The position numbers and the translations under genes were made by a program. The notes below the pieces were generated by a model. That model searched no databases. It was not told the DNA's origin and saw only the letters and a list, made by a program, of their open reading frames with translations. A stretch of DNA of 64,000 nt from Nitrosospira sp. Nsp2 (lineage in GTDB: Bacteria > Pseudomonadota > Gammaproteobacteria > Burkholderiales > Nitrosomonadaceae), in contig NZ_QAOU01000002.1 in the NCBI RefSeq assembly GCF_003050965.1, positions 186,001 to 250,000 of the forward strand, read 5' to 3'. The first letter of the stretch is position 1; each line of letters opens with the position of its first letter. Shown in pieces: positions 27,562-36,686 of this stretch.

Positions 27562-27633
27562 GCTCTTCCCTTGGGTTTCCCCAGATTTTTCTGTCGTTTT
27601 TCCCCGGGGCGCCGGGTTCGGGAACGAAGTATC

Positions 27634-29583
27634 TTATTGGACATCGCTTGCTTCACCCTCGGCGGTGGCGGCAGGCACGGAGCCTGGGATGGTGGCTGGC
27701 GGCTCCAGCGTCCACACTACGGCCCAGGGAGCCAGCAACCCTGTGCCGGCTTCCACAGAGGAGGCAAACACCGTCTCCGGCTGAGCGGCGGCCGCGGCGC
27801 GGCGTATGATCCGGTCCGAAAAATTCGCCAGCAACCGCAAGGTGGAGCCGTCACCCAGGCGCCAGTCAACGTTCAGGACGCCGGCAGGAAACACTTCGAA
27901 GCGCGCAGAGTGGCCTTCCATCCCCGCCAGGCGGGGGACGATGAAGTCCTTTCTCAACTTCAAAAGGTCGCGGTAATAGCCCAGCCAGCCAGCGTGCGCC
28001 TCCTCATGGAGAGAATCCCAGTCTATCTTTGAGACAAGAAAAGTCTTTTCTTCATTCGGGTCCGGTATTTCCGCCTGTGTCCCGGTATCGGCAAAACGCG
28101 CAAAGCGGGCGAACTCCCGCCGCCGGCCTTGCGTCACCGCGTCGCGCAACTCCGCGCCGAAGTCGCAGAAAAACAGGAAAGGCGCGCGGGCAGCGAATTC
28201 CTCGCCCATGAAGAGCATGGGAATGCCCGGTGCCAGCAGGTAGATGGAAGCCGCGGCGCGAACCGCCACATCCTGGGCTATATGCGTGATCCGCTCCCCA
28301 AATGCCCGATTGCCAACCTGGTCGTGACATTGCAGAAAGGATACGAAGGCCTGCGGGGGCAGATGAGCGCTGTCCTCGCCGCGCGGGCCGTGGTCGCGGT
28401 AGGCCGATAGCTGTCCCTGATAGGCGAACCCTTCGGCCAGGCAGCGCCCGAGGTGGCGCACCGGATCGTCCGCGTAGTCCGCATAGTACCCATCCTTCTC
28501 CCCGGTCACGAGCACGTGCAGGGCGTGGTGGATGTCGTCATTCCATTGTGCCGTATACCTATCGTGCCGCCCACCACCGCCCCCATTTCCGCCCCGTCCG
28601 AGATAGCGCGCCTGATTGGCATCGTTTTCCAGGATCAGGTGCACGTGACGCTGCGGGTCGACTGCTGCGCGCACGCGCTCGGCCAGCTCGACCAGAAAAT
28701 GCGGGCTGGAGTCGTCGATAATGGCATGCACCGCATCGAGGCGCAGGCCATCAAGGTGGTACTCTTGCAGCCAGTAGAGCGCGTTATGGATGAAAAACTC
28801 GCGCACCTGCCGGCTGTCAGGGCCATCCAAATTGATCGCCGCGCCCCATGGCGTGTGGTGGTGTTCCGTAAAGAATTCCCTGGCGTAAAGGTGGAGATAG
28901 TTCCCTTCCGGTCCAAAATGATTGTAGACCACATCGAGCAGAACCATCAGGCCGCGCGCGTGTGCCGCCTGGACCAACGTCTTCAGATCCTCCGGGCGGC
29001 CGTAGCGGCTATCCGGGGCATAGGGCAGTACGCCGTCATAACCCCAGTTTCGGGCGCCGGGAAAATCCGCCACGGGCATGAGTTCGATGGCGGTAACCCC
29101 TAGCTCCGCGAGGTAATCCAGCCGCCGGGTAACGCCGTCAAAGGTTCCCCCGGGCGAGAACGTGCCGACGTGCAGCTCATAAATTACCGCCTCTTCCCAA
29201 GGGCGTCCGCGCCATGCCGCGTCCTGCCAGGCAAAGGCGGCGGGATCGATCACCTCGCTCGCACGATGCACGTCCTCCGGGTTGAAGCGGGAGGCGGGGT
29301 CCGGGACACGAATCTTGCCATGTGCCCCCTTATCAGCCCGCGTTGTCACCTCGAACCCGTAGCGCGTTCCCGCCGCTGCCTCGGAGACCGTCAATTCGAA
29401 CCAGCCACCGGCACCAGCGTTCATGGGCAGTACTTGTTCATGCTGCCCATCAGCCTGTTTACTGGCAAGGCAAAGCGCCACCTCTTTGCAACTGGGCGCC
29501 CACAGACGGAAGCGCACCCCCTGGTCTGTTCCCTGGTCTGTCATTTGCGCCCCGTAGGGCATGTCATGCGCTCGGATCTGCAC
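27634..29583 (-). CDS. treZ: Maltooligosyltrehalose trehalohydrolase TreZ
   Basis: 649 residues. An N-terminal CBM48-like domain (about 20-110) precedes a GH13 barrel with VVYNHFGPEGNYL, nucleophile DGLRLDAVHAI and acid LILENDAN, typical of TreZ. A Gly-rich insertion (RGGNGGGGGRHDRYTAQWNDD) precedes the conserved WNDD motif. It cleaves maltooligosyltrehalose to free trehalose. The frame starts with GTG at 29583, only eight bases after the treS stop; ATG codons at 29562 or 29544 are alternatives. It works directly with the downstream MalQ-TreY fusion. Confidence 0.94.
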   Translation of the reverse strand: MQIRAHDMPYGAQMTDQGTDQGVRFRLWAPSCKEVALCLASKQADGQHEQVLPMNAGAGGWFELTVSEAAAGTRYGFEVTTRADKGAHGKIRVPDPASRFNPEDVHRASEVIDPAAFAWQDAAWRGRPWEEAVIYELHVGTFSPGGTFDGVTRRLDYLAELGVTAIELMPVADFPGARNWGYDGVLPYAPDSRYGRPEDLKTLVQAAHARGLMVLLDVVYNHFGPEGNYLHLYAREFFTEHHHTPWGAAINLDGPDSRQVREFFIHNALYWLQEYHLDGLRLDAVHAIIDDSSPHFLVELAERVRAAVDPQRHVHLILENDANQARYLGRGGNGGGGGRHDRYTAQWNDDIHHALHVLVTGEKDGYYADYADDPVRHLGRCLAEGFAYQGQLSAYRDHGPRGEDSAHLPPQAFVSFLQCHDQVGNRAFGERITHIAQDVAVRAAASIYLLAPGIPMLFMGEEFAARAPFLFFCDFGAELRDAVTQGRRREFARFARFADTGTQAEIPDPNEEKTFLVSKIDWDSLHEEAHAGWLGYYRDLLKLRKDFIVPRLAGMEGHSARFEVFPAGVLNVDWRLGDGSTLRLLANFSDRIIRRAAAAAQPETVFASSVEAGTGLLAPWAVVWTLEPPATIPGSVPAATAEGEASDVQ

Positions 29584-29591
29584 GTCGCTTT

Positions 29592-32500
29592 CTACCGTTT
29601 GCGCCGCAGCAGGCCAATCAACTGCCGAATCGGGATCTCGACCGTTCTCGATTGTTGCGATAGCGCGTTGCTCAGGCTTGCAGCCGCCTTTTCCACCATG
29701 AACAGCGTAACCAGTGTATCCACTGTCGCCGGGTTGGAAGGCAACAAAGGGTGTTCCTTCATCGCCCGGCGATAGCTCTTAAAGAAAGCGCCGGTGGCCA
29801 GCGCCTTCCAGTTATCCGTCTGCTCCTGACATAGCGGGCCTGCATCGGGATACTCGGTCGTCACGTGCGCGAGCGCGGCTGCCGCCACTTCCGAAAACGA
29901 AACGAGGATGCCTGCCACGTCGCGCAGCGGCGTATGTTTCCAGCGACGTTCCCGCCAGGCACGCTCAGGACCGCCGCCGTAATTCGTGATCAGAAAATCA
30001 TTGTTTGACAGCCATACCTGGCGCAAATTGTAATCGCCGTGGCAACGGGCCTTCATGGCCACCGTGCCGGCCGCGGCCGTACGCATGATGCGCCGGTAGA
30101 ACCGGGGCCGGGCCGCGAACAGGTCTCTGCCGGCCGCTCGCGCTGCCTCGGACAATAGGGGCCATTCGGCCTCCAGCAAGGTATACATCTGGTCCATCTG
30201 CGCGCGCACGCTGTTCACCCACTCGGCGGTATCGTCAAGGGTGATGGGTTCCATCCCGAAGGCGCCGGCCGGGTCCGGTTGCGCGAGCGCCTGATGAAAC
30301 TCGGCCGTGCGCAGCCCCAGAGTTTTCGCCAGCGTCGTGTAAACCGCGTGGCGCGCATCGATGGGACGTTTTTGCCTTGTGCGGTAGTCGTCCAGGTAGC
30401 GTGCGAGATAGTCGTGGGTATAGACCCAAACACTGCCCTGGTTCGCGGCGTACCGCTCCAGGATGGCGAGCGTCGAGCACTGCCCCTCGGCATCAACGTA
30501 CTCGACGGTGCCGGCGAGTTGCGCAATGTGGGTGAAGTTCGCGGTCTCGGTCAGGAATCGCGACATTTCCAGTTCCGGGTGCACGCCGGCGAGCAGCCAG
30601 CGGTAACCCTTCAATATCAGCCGATCGCCCAGGTTCACCAGCAGGCGGCCCCGTTCCGATACCGTTCTGGTTATGTTCGTCGCGCCCCCTTCCTCGACGA
30701 CGCCGGGAAAAGCGCTGGTTGCATGGAAGCGCACCTGTCCCCGCTCGAACGCAAATGACGCGCCCGTCTCCATATTGGAGATCACGGTACGGCAGAAAGC
30801 ATCGTCCCAGAACGCGTCAAACAGTACGCCCATTCGGGCCCGGCTCCGTACCTTGGCCAGGATCGCAGGCAGCAGGGGGATCAGGCGGCTCTCGCCTTCG
30901 TCTTCCCACGCCAGTGCGAGCGGCATTGCATAACGATATGTCTCGCCGCTGGCAAGCGTCAGGATGACGATGGCCAGGAGCCAGCTGCCATGCTCCGTCA
31001 CCCATTCATGCGTTTCGCCAAGCTCGAATTTTTCCACGTCCGGCCTGCTTGCGAACCATGGCTGGGAGCTGAAGAAGCGCGGCAGGATTTCACGCTCAAG
31101 TTGCAGCCGCGCGCGTTCGACCATCAACTGGTTCCTGGGTCCGCTTTCCGCGTGGTTCCCGGCCAGGGTGCCCCATCCGCTCTCGACCAGTACCAGTACC
31201 GCGAGATCCGGCAACACCTGGGGCTCTTCATGCCACACGGGTGCCGTCACGTCGGTAGCAAGGCGAAAGCCGTAGAAGCCGTGCCCGCTCAGGGTGAGCT
31301 GGTACGGCAGGGCGCCGATTGGGGGAAATGCGCTGCGCCCCATCAACTCAGCCGGCACCCTGCCCTTGTACTGGCTCAAATCCAGCTCCACCGCCTGAGG
31401 CGCCCGGGAAAGATTAGCTACGCACAGGATCGTTTCGCCCTCGTATTCACGCAGATAGGCGAGGATCTTGCGGTTGCCGGGGCGCAGAAAACGCAGTGCG
31501 CCGCGACCAAAGGTGCGGTGAGCCTTGCGCACGGCGATGACGCGTTTCGTCCAGTTGAGCAGTGAATATGCGTTGTGGCGCTGTCTTTCCACATTCACTG
31601 CGGCGAAGCCGTACACCGGATCGACAATGGGCGGAAGGAACAGCGATTCCGGATCCGCGGTTGAAAACCCCCCATTGACTCCGCCCAGCCATTGCATAGG
31701 GGTGCGCACGCCGTTGCGGTCGCCCAGCTGAAGGTTATCGCCCATGCCGATCTCGTCGCCGTAATAGAGAATCGGCGAGCCGGGCATGGTCACGAGCAGC
31801 AGATTCATCAGTTCGATGCGGTGCCGGTCGTTTTCGAGCAAAGGGGCCAGACGGCGGCGGATGCCGAGGTGGAGGCGGGCCAGAGGGTCCACCGCATAGG
31901 TCTGATGAAGGTAATCCCGCTCGCGGTCGGTGACCATCTCCAGGGTCAGTTCGTCGTGGTTGCGCAGAAATATCGCCCACTGGCAGTTTTCGGGTATGTC
32001 CGGGGTTTGTTCCATGATCTCCACGATCGGATGGCGGTCCTCGCGCGCGATGGCCATGTACATACGGGGCATGAGCGGAAAGTGGAAGGCCATATGGCAT
32101 TCGTCGCCATCGCCAAAATACTCGCGCACGTCCTCCGGCCATTGATTAGCTTCCGCCAGGAACACGCGATCGGGGTAGTGCGCATCCAGTTCTGCGCGCA
32201 TGCGCTTGATCACCGCGTGCGTCTCCGGCAGGTTCTCGCAGTTGGTGCCTTCACGCTCGCACAGGTACGGCATCGCATCCAGCCGCATCCCGTCCACGCC
32301 GGCATCGAGCCAGAAGCGCATCACATGCATGATGGCGTTGAAGACGTGGGGGTTTTCAAAATTCAGGTCGGGCTGATGGTAAAAAAAACGGTGCCAATAG
32401 TAAGCTTTAGCTTCCTCGTCCCACTGCCAGTTGGAGCCCTCGGTATCGGTGAAAATGCTGCGCGCGCCGCTGTACTTCTTGTTGTCGCTGCTCCAGACGT

Positions 32501-32888
32501 AGTAGTCGCGCTTGACCGATCCGGGGGGCGCACGCCGCGCTGCCTGGAACCAGGGATGCTGATCCGAAGTGTGATTGATCACCAGTTCAGTAATCACCCG
32601 CAAGCCGCGCCGATGGGCTTCATTGATGAACCGGTGAAAGTCTGCCATATCGCCAACGGCCGGATGCACATTGTGGTAATCGGCAATATCGTAGCCGTCG
32701 TCGCGTCCCGGCGAGGGATAGAACGGAAGGAGCCAGAGCGCAGTCACGCCCAGCTCCTGCAGATAGTCGAGCTTGGAGATCAGGCCCGCGAAATCGCCGA
32801 CACCATCACCGTTGCTGTCAAAGAACGTCTTGACGTGTAACTGGTAGATGACAGCGTCCTTGTACCACAGTGAATCTTCTTGTTGCAT
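29592..32888 (-). CDS. treS: Trehalose synthase TreS fused to a maltokinase-like domain
   Basis: 1098 residues. Residues 1 to about 545 are TreS (GH13): [21 protein letters not shown], nucleophile [17 protein letters not shown] and FLRNHDELT. It isomerises maltose and trehalose. Residues about 560-1098 are a maltokinase-like domain of the aminoglycoside-kinase fold, with CHGD (H950-G951-D952) and a conserved LRDVAGIL. The usual metal-binding D-F-E-G-E-P reads N969-Y-G-G-G-P here, and the H-x-G-Q after HGD is altered to N-x-R-Q. Kinase activity is therefore doubtful. It is the first gene of the treS-treZ-malQ/treY operon. No glgE, the usual user of maltose-1-phosphate, is in the window. Confidence 0.94.
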   Translation of the reverse strand: MQQEDSLWYKDAVIYQLHVKTFFDSNGDGVGDFAGLISKLDYLQELGVTALWLLPFYPSPGRDDGYDIADYHNVHPAVGDMADFHRFINEAHRRGLRVITELVINHTSDQHPWFQAARRAPPGSVKRDYYVWSSDNKKYSGARSIFTDTEGSNWQWDEEAKAYYWHRFFYHQPDLNFENPHVFNAIMHVMRFWLDAGVDGMRLDAMPYLCEREGTNCENLPETHAVIKRMRAELDAHYPDRVFLAEANQWPEDVREYFGDGDECHMAFHFPLMPRMYMAIAREDRHPIVEIMEQTPDIPENCQWAIFLRNHDELTLEMVTDRERDYLHQTYAVDPLARLHLGIRRRLAPLLENDRHRIELMNLLLVTMPGSPILYYGDEIGMGDNLQLGDRNGVRTPMQWLGGVNGGFSTADPESLFLPPIVDPVYGFAAVNVERQRHNAYSLLNWTKRVIAVRKAHRTFGRGALRFLRPGNRKILAYLREYEGETILCVANLSRAPQAVELDLSQYKGRVPAELMGRSAFPPIGALPYQLTLSGHGFYGFRLATDVTAPVWHEEPQVLPDLAVLVLVESGWGTLAGNHAESGPRNQLMVERARLQLEREILPRFFSSQPWFASRPDVEKFELGETHEWVTEHGSWLLAIVILTLASGETYRYAMPLALAWEDEGESRLIPLLPAILAKVRSRARMGVLFDAFWDDAFCRTVISNMETGASFAFERGQVRFHATSAFPGVVEEGGATNITRTVSERGRLLVNLGDRLILKGYRWLLAGVHPELEMSRFLTETANFTHIAQLAGTVEYVDAEGQCSTLAILERYAANQGSVWVYTHDYLARYLDDYRTRQKRPIDARHAVYTTLAKTLGLRTAEFHQALAQPDPAGAFGMEPITLDDTAEWVNSVRAQMDQMYTLLEAEWPLLSEAARAAGRDLFAARPRFYRRIMRTAAAGTVAMKARCHGDYNLRQVWLSNNDFLITNYGGGPERAWRERRWKHTPLRDVAGILVSFSEVAAAALAHVTTEYPDAGPLCQEQTDNWKALATGAFFKSYRRAMKEHPLLPSNPATVDTLVTLFMVEKAAASLSNALSQQSRTVEIPIRQLIGLLRRKR

Positions 32889-33340
32889 AGTTATCTGTCG
32901 TGACGTGTGTCGTTACGTATCATGGCGCTCATGGCGCTCGTGGCGCTGGAGCCGTGGCAGTCGCCTTCCAAGCACTAACTGCACCCCATCCATAAAGGGG
33001 CCAGCTTGCCAACAATGCACCGGAAGGTCTGTGCCATATCGTACAAAGCTTACAGTGCCTCGTTTGGTCGTGCCAGGGATTCTATCCGCCGGACGGGTAT
33101 CGGGTCCATGCGCAAGCGGCTCAGGCCGGAAGGTTCCACCCGGGTCTGCCAGCGACGCGCCCCCGTAGCGGACGTGGCGATTGGTTCTTCAATGTATGCC
33201 AACGCACTGACTCCCGGGCGCCAGGGGCGCATCATCCCCATTCATACTCATCCATTACTTTACGGAGAACCGGTTGCCGGCTTAAGTTGCAAAGCGCCGT
33301 CGGCTGCCCGTGCAGGTATTCCCCTCTTCTCCAGTTGCCC
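32889..33340. promoter_or_regulatory. Divergent promoter region between treS and the MscS-family gene
   Basis: About 450 bases without a convincing gene. At 32921-32947 a nine-base unit (TCATGGCGC, TCATGGCGC, TCGTGGCGC) occurs three times in tandem, about 35 bases upstream of the treS start codon. That is where the 5' untranslated region or core promoter should lie. Short frames on both strands have no sites. The region must drive the trehalose operon leftward and the channel gene rightward. Confidence 0.45.
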
Positions 33341-35836
33341 ATGTTTTCTCGAATGAACCTTTTTGCCGCGATTCTGGCTCCGTTTTCATTGGCATTTTCA
33401 CTCGCCATAGTGACGCCCCCTGACGCGCTTGCAAACGAAGTCACGAAGGAAGTCACCAAGGGGACCGGTGGGGAAATTTCCGCGTCCCCGCCACCCGTCA
33501 CGCCAGCACAGGCCCAGCGCGCGCTTTCGATTCTTCAGGACGAAAAGAAGCGCACGGAGCTCGAAGAAACACTTGCCGCGATCGCCCAAGCCACAGCCAT
33601 CGCCCCGGCCAGCGCTCCCGCTACGTCGCCGCCACGTGCCGCGGGGAGCCCATCGACAGGAGAGCAGGCGCCGCTGCCGATCCAGTTGACCGAGAATGGA
33701 CTGGTGGCACAGGTATTCGACCTGATCGCGACGCGGCTGGATGTGGTTGTGGATCAACTGCGGTTGACCGGGCGCATGTTTCTGGAGGTGAAAACGGTCG
33801 GCGAATGGTGGCAGTATAACCTGGGGGTGCCGGAACGCCGCGCCGTCGTGCTGGATGCCCTGTGGCAGGTGATCCTGACGCTGGCCGGAGCCCTGCTGGC
33901 CGAGTGGCTGGCGCGACGAGTGCTCGCGCGGCTACGCAAACTGGTCGAGAATCGGGCAGCGGCCCGGAAGGCAGCCATCGACCAGAAAAAAATAGAATCC
34001 GCCCGCACCGCGGCGCCGGAAGGTCGGCATCGTGCCGAAGCTGTGCCCGAGACCCGCGCCGCCGACCGTCACTGGAGGCTGTTGCGACGGCTCCCTTTCG
34101 CGTTCGCCCACTGGGTGCTGGGACTCATTCCGCTGGTGGTCTTTTTCGTGGTGGCGATCGTACTGCTGAACGCGGCCGGCGGCCGCTCCGCACCTTTTTA
34201 CGGCCCGACCCTTGTGGCCGTCAGCGCTTATGCAACCACACGCTTCGTGCTGAGCGTGATTCAGCTCATGGCGTCACCCTTGGGCCAAGGGCTGCGGCTG
34301 ATGCACATCAGCGATGGGGTGGCGGCTTTCCTGTATCGCTGGCTGCGATGGGTCGTCGTCGTCGCGGTGTTCGGCACCGCTATCGCGGACATCTCCCTGG
34401 AAACCGGCGCAACGCAAAACACTCATGACACGCTGACGAAACTGGTGGCGCTCGCCGTGCACGTGATGCTGCTGATCATGATTTTTCGCAGCCGGGAGGC
34501 GACTGCGGCCGCCATTCGCGGCAGGGCCGGCGACGGTCATGATGTGTCCGGGTTGCGCGGCATGCTGGCCGATAGCTGGCTTTTTGTCGCGACCTTTCTG
34601 ATCGCCGCGGCCTGGCTGCTGTGGTCGGCCGGAACCGAAAACGGTTTTCAGCACGTGCTTCATGTATTTGGCTGGTCGGCCGCGGTCATCGTCGTAGCCA
34701 GTCTGGTATCGATCTTCGTCCTGGGGGCGATTGACCGCGCCTTCATCAGCAACCGGGAGAATATGCAGCAGCAACTCGGACAGCGACCGCCGGGCGAGCT
34801 GGAGCCGGAGGCGGCGCCCAAAACCACCTATCACATGCTGGTGTATCGCGCGGTCTCGTCGATAATCGGCATCGTCGCGTTAATCCTGCTGTTGCAGGTG
34901 TGGGGCGTGGATACGCATTCATGGTTCGAGGAAGGCTCCATCGGCCGACGCCTGGCTTCAGCGCTTGTCACCATCGCAGTCACCTGCATGCTGGCGCTGG
35001 CGGCGTGGGAAGCGCTGAACAAAGCGGTATGCAACCGTATCGAGCTATGGTCGGAGGAGGGCGACATTGCGCGGGCTGCGCGCCTGCGGACACTGGTGCC
35101 GATGCTGCGCGCCTGTCTGTTCTTCGTCATCGGAATGGTCGTGCTGCTCGCGGCGCTGCACCAGCTGGGCATCAACATCGGGCCCCTTTTGGCTGGGGCC
35201 AGCATCATTGGCGTCGCGCTGGGCTTTGGCTCGCAAAAACTGGTGCAGGATTTCATCACCGGTATTTTTCTGCTGATGGAAAATGCCATCCAGGTCGGGG
35301 ATTTCATCACCGTCGCAGACGTTTCCGGGTCGGTGGAATATCTGTCGATCAGGACCGTCCGGCTGCGCGCGCCGGACGGCTCTCTCCACGTTGTGCCGTT
35401 CAGTTCAGTTTCCACCGTGACCAATACCAATCGCGGGCTTGGCAATGCTTCGGTCCGCGTCAGTGTCAAGGCGGACTCGGACGTCGATCGGGTGTTTGCC
35501 GCTATCCGTGGCGTGGGCGAAGAAATGCGCGCCGATCCTCAACTCAAAGACCTTATTCTGGCGGACCTGGAAATCTGGGGCGTGGATCAGGTTGATGGCG
35601 CGATGATCACGGTGCTCGGGCAGATACGCACGCTGGACAAGGGGCGGTGGCCAGTGCAGCGGGCCTTTAACCAGCGGATTCTCGAGCGCTTCCGCGAGCT
35701 GGACATACATTTCGTAAATCCGCAGGAGCGGCACGTCGTGACCCAGCCGCGCTTGTCTCCCGCTCGGCTGCAGCCGCAGCCGGATCGCACGCCGGAACTG
35801 GCGCTCCCACGAGACCGGGATGCATCCATGCGGTAG
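33341..35836 (+). CDS. Large MscS-family mechanosensitive channel
   Basis: 831 residues from ATG 33341; 33287 and 33353 are alternatives and none has a strong ribosome site. The start was chosen so that a signal peptide (to about residue 30, ending DALA) leads. A periplasmic helical region (about 31-180) and about ten membrane helices follow. The C-terminal MscS core has a pore helix region GASIIGVALGFGSQKLVQD, then FITGIFLLMENAIQVGDFI and the beta domain with PFSSVSTVTN. The size and extra helices put it with the YbdG/YnaI/MscM-like members. It releases solutes on hypo-osmotic shock and sits next to the trehalose operon, a fitting osmotic partner. Confidence 0.9.
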   Translation: MFSRMNLFAAILAPFSLAFSLAIVTPPDALANEVTKEVTKGTGGEISASPPPVTPAQAQRALSILQDEKKRTELEETLAAIAQATAIAPASAPATSPPRAAGSPSTGEQAPLPIQLTENGLVAQVFDLIATRLDVVVDQLRLTGRMFLEVKTVGEWWQYNLGVPERRAVVLDALWQVILTLAGALLAEWLARRVLARLRKLVENRAAARKAAIDQKKIESARTAAPEGRHRAEAVPETRAADRHWRLLRRLPFAFAHWVLGLIPLVVFFVVAIVLLNAAGGRSAPFYGPTLVAVSAYATTRFVLSVIQLMASPLGQGLRLMHISDGVAAFLYRWLRWVVVVAVFGTAIADISLETGATQNTHDTLTKLVALAVHVMLLIMIFRSREATAAAIRGRAGDGHDVSGLRGMLADSWLFVATFLIAAAWLLWSAGTENGFQHVLHVFGWSAAVIVVASLVSIFVLGAIDRAFISNRENMQQQLGQRPPGELEPEAAPKTTYHMLVYRAVSSIIGIVALILLLQVWGVDTHSWFEEGSIGRRLASALVTIAVTCMLALAAWEALNKAVCNRIELWSEEGDIARAARLRTLVPMLRACLFFVIGMVVLLAALHQLGINIGPLLAGASIIGVALGFGSQKLVQDFITGIFLLMENAIQVGDFITVADVSGSVEYLSIRTVRLRAPDGSLHVVPFSSVSTVTNTNRGLGNASVRVSVKADSDVDRVFAAIRGVGEEMRADPQLKDLILADLEIWGVDQVDGAMITVLGQIRTLDKGRWPVQRAFNQRILERFRELDIHFVNPQERHVVTQPRLSPARLQPQPDRTPELALPRDRDASMR

Positions 35837-35952
35837 AACGTGCCTTCAACCAGGCTTCTGCACTTGCAGAAGATTTGGATCGTCTGGAAAAACCGTGATT
35901 GAGGAGCAATTGAGCAGCAACCGGGCATTAACCACTTTGTAAGGAGATCAGC

Positions 35953-36543
35953 ATGAAACGCTCATTACCAGGAAAACCTGATTCACATGATGGTTCGCGG
36001 ACCGTACTCGGGCGAGCCGTGATTTCAGGAACGGTCGGCGGGCTAGCCGCTGCGGCGGCCGCGTCGCTGGCGGGAAAGCGCGAAGACGATCATTATGCCG
36101 CGCCCCTCAACGCCACCAGTCACATCATATGGGGCGACGAAGCGGCACATCAGGATAAGCCATCGCTGAAATACACGCTTACCGGCTTCTTGCTGAATCA
36201 TGCCTCGGCGATATTCTGGGCTTTATTTTACGAGAAGCTGCTGGGGAGAGGTGAGAGCCGCGCGGACCAGGGTGCCCTCCACCCGACGAATTGGAACGAA
36301 GGTCCGCTCCATGATTCATCGAATATCGCGTCACAAGCCAGGCCCATGCTCGAGCCCATCCTGGATGCGGCAGCGGTGACCGCGGCCGCTTATGTTACCG
36401 ACTATTATCTGGTCCCTAAACGCTTCACGCCCGGCTTCGAAAAGCGCCTCTCGGGAAAATCGCTGTTCGCGGTATTTGTCGCGCTGGCCGCGGGGCTTGC
36501 CGCCCGCGACGTGATTCGGGCGACGAAGGCGCCGCGGAAATAG
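35953..36543 (+). CDS. Hypothetical membrane-associated protein
   Basis: 196 residues with AAGGAG at good distance before the ATG. Hydrophobic segments are seen at about 22-42 (Ala-rich, GTVGGLAAAAAAS), 75-95 (LLNHASAIFWALFYEKLLG) and 168-188, with a fourth possible around 135-150. The pattern of short helices and the conserved-looking SLKYTLTGFLLNHASAIFWA suggest a small integral membrane protein known from other proteobacterial genomes as hypothetical. No function can be given. A nine-pair hairpin is centred on its stop codon. Confidence 0.7.
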   Translation: MKRSLPGKPDSHDGSRTVLGRAVISGTVGGLAAAAAASLAGKREDDHYAAPLNATSHIIWGDEAAHQDKPSLKYTLTGFLLNHASAIFWALFYEKLLGRGESRADQGALHPTNWNEGPLHDSSNIASQARPMLEPILDAAAVTAAAYVTDYYLVPKRFTPGFEKRLSGKSLFAVFVALAAGLAARDVIRATKAPRK

Positions 36544-36552
36544 TTTCCGCGG
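36532..36552. terminator. Hairpin centred on a stop codon
   Basis: CCGCGGAAA and TTTCCGCGG form a perfect nine-base-pair stem whose three-base loop is exactly the TAG stop of the preceding gene. A stem this close to the ribosome would act in transcription termination or mRNA protection. No T run follows directly beyond the stem itself. Confidence 0.5.
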
Positions 36553-36686
36553 GTCGCGACGGACGTCAAGCCCTCTCGGGCGAGGGACCGGAGGTTGCCG
36601 CCCCAGGCCGGCCGGGTGGCGGCTTGCGGTTCCCTTTCGGCGCCAGATCCCTGCCAGGACAACACTGAACCGATGGCGTTATTTTG

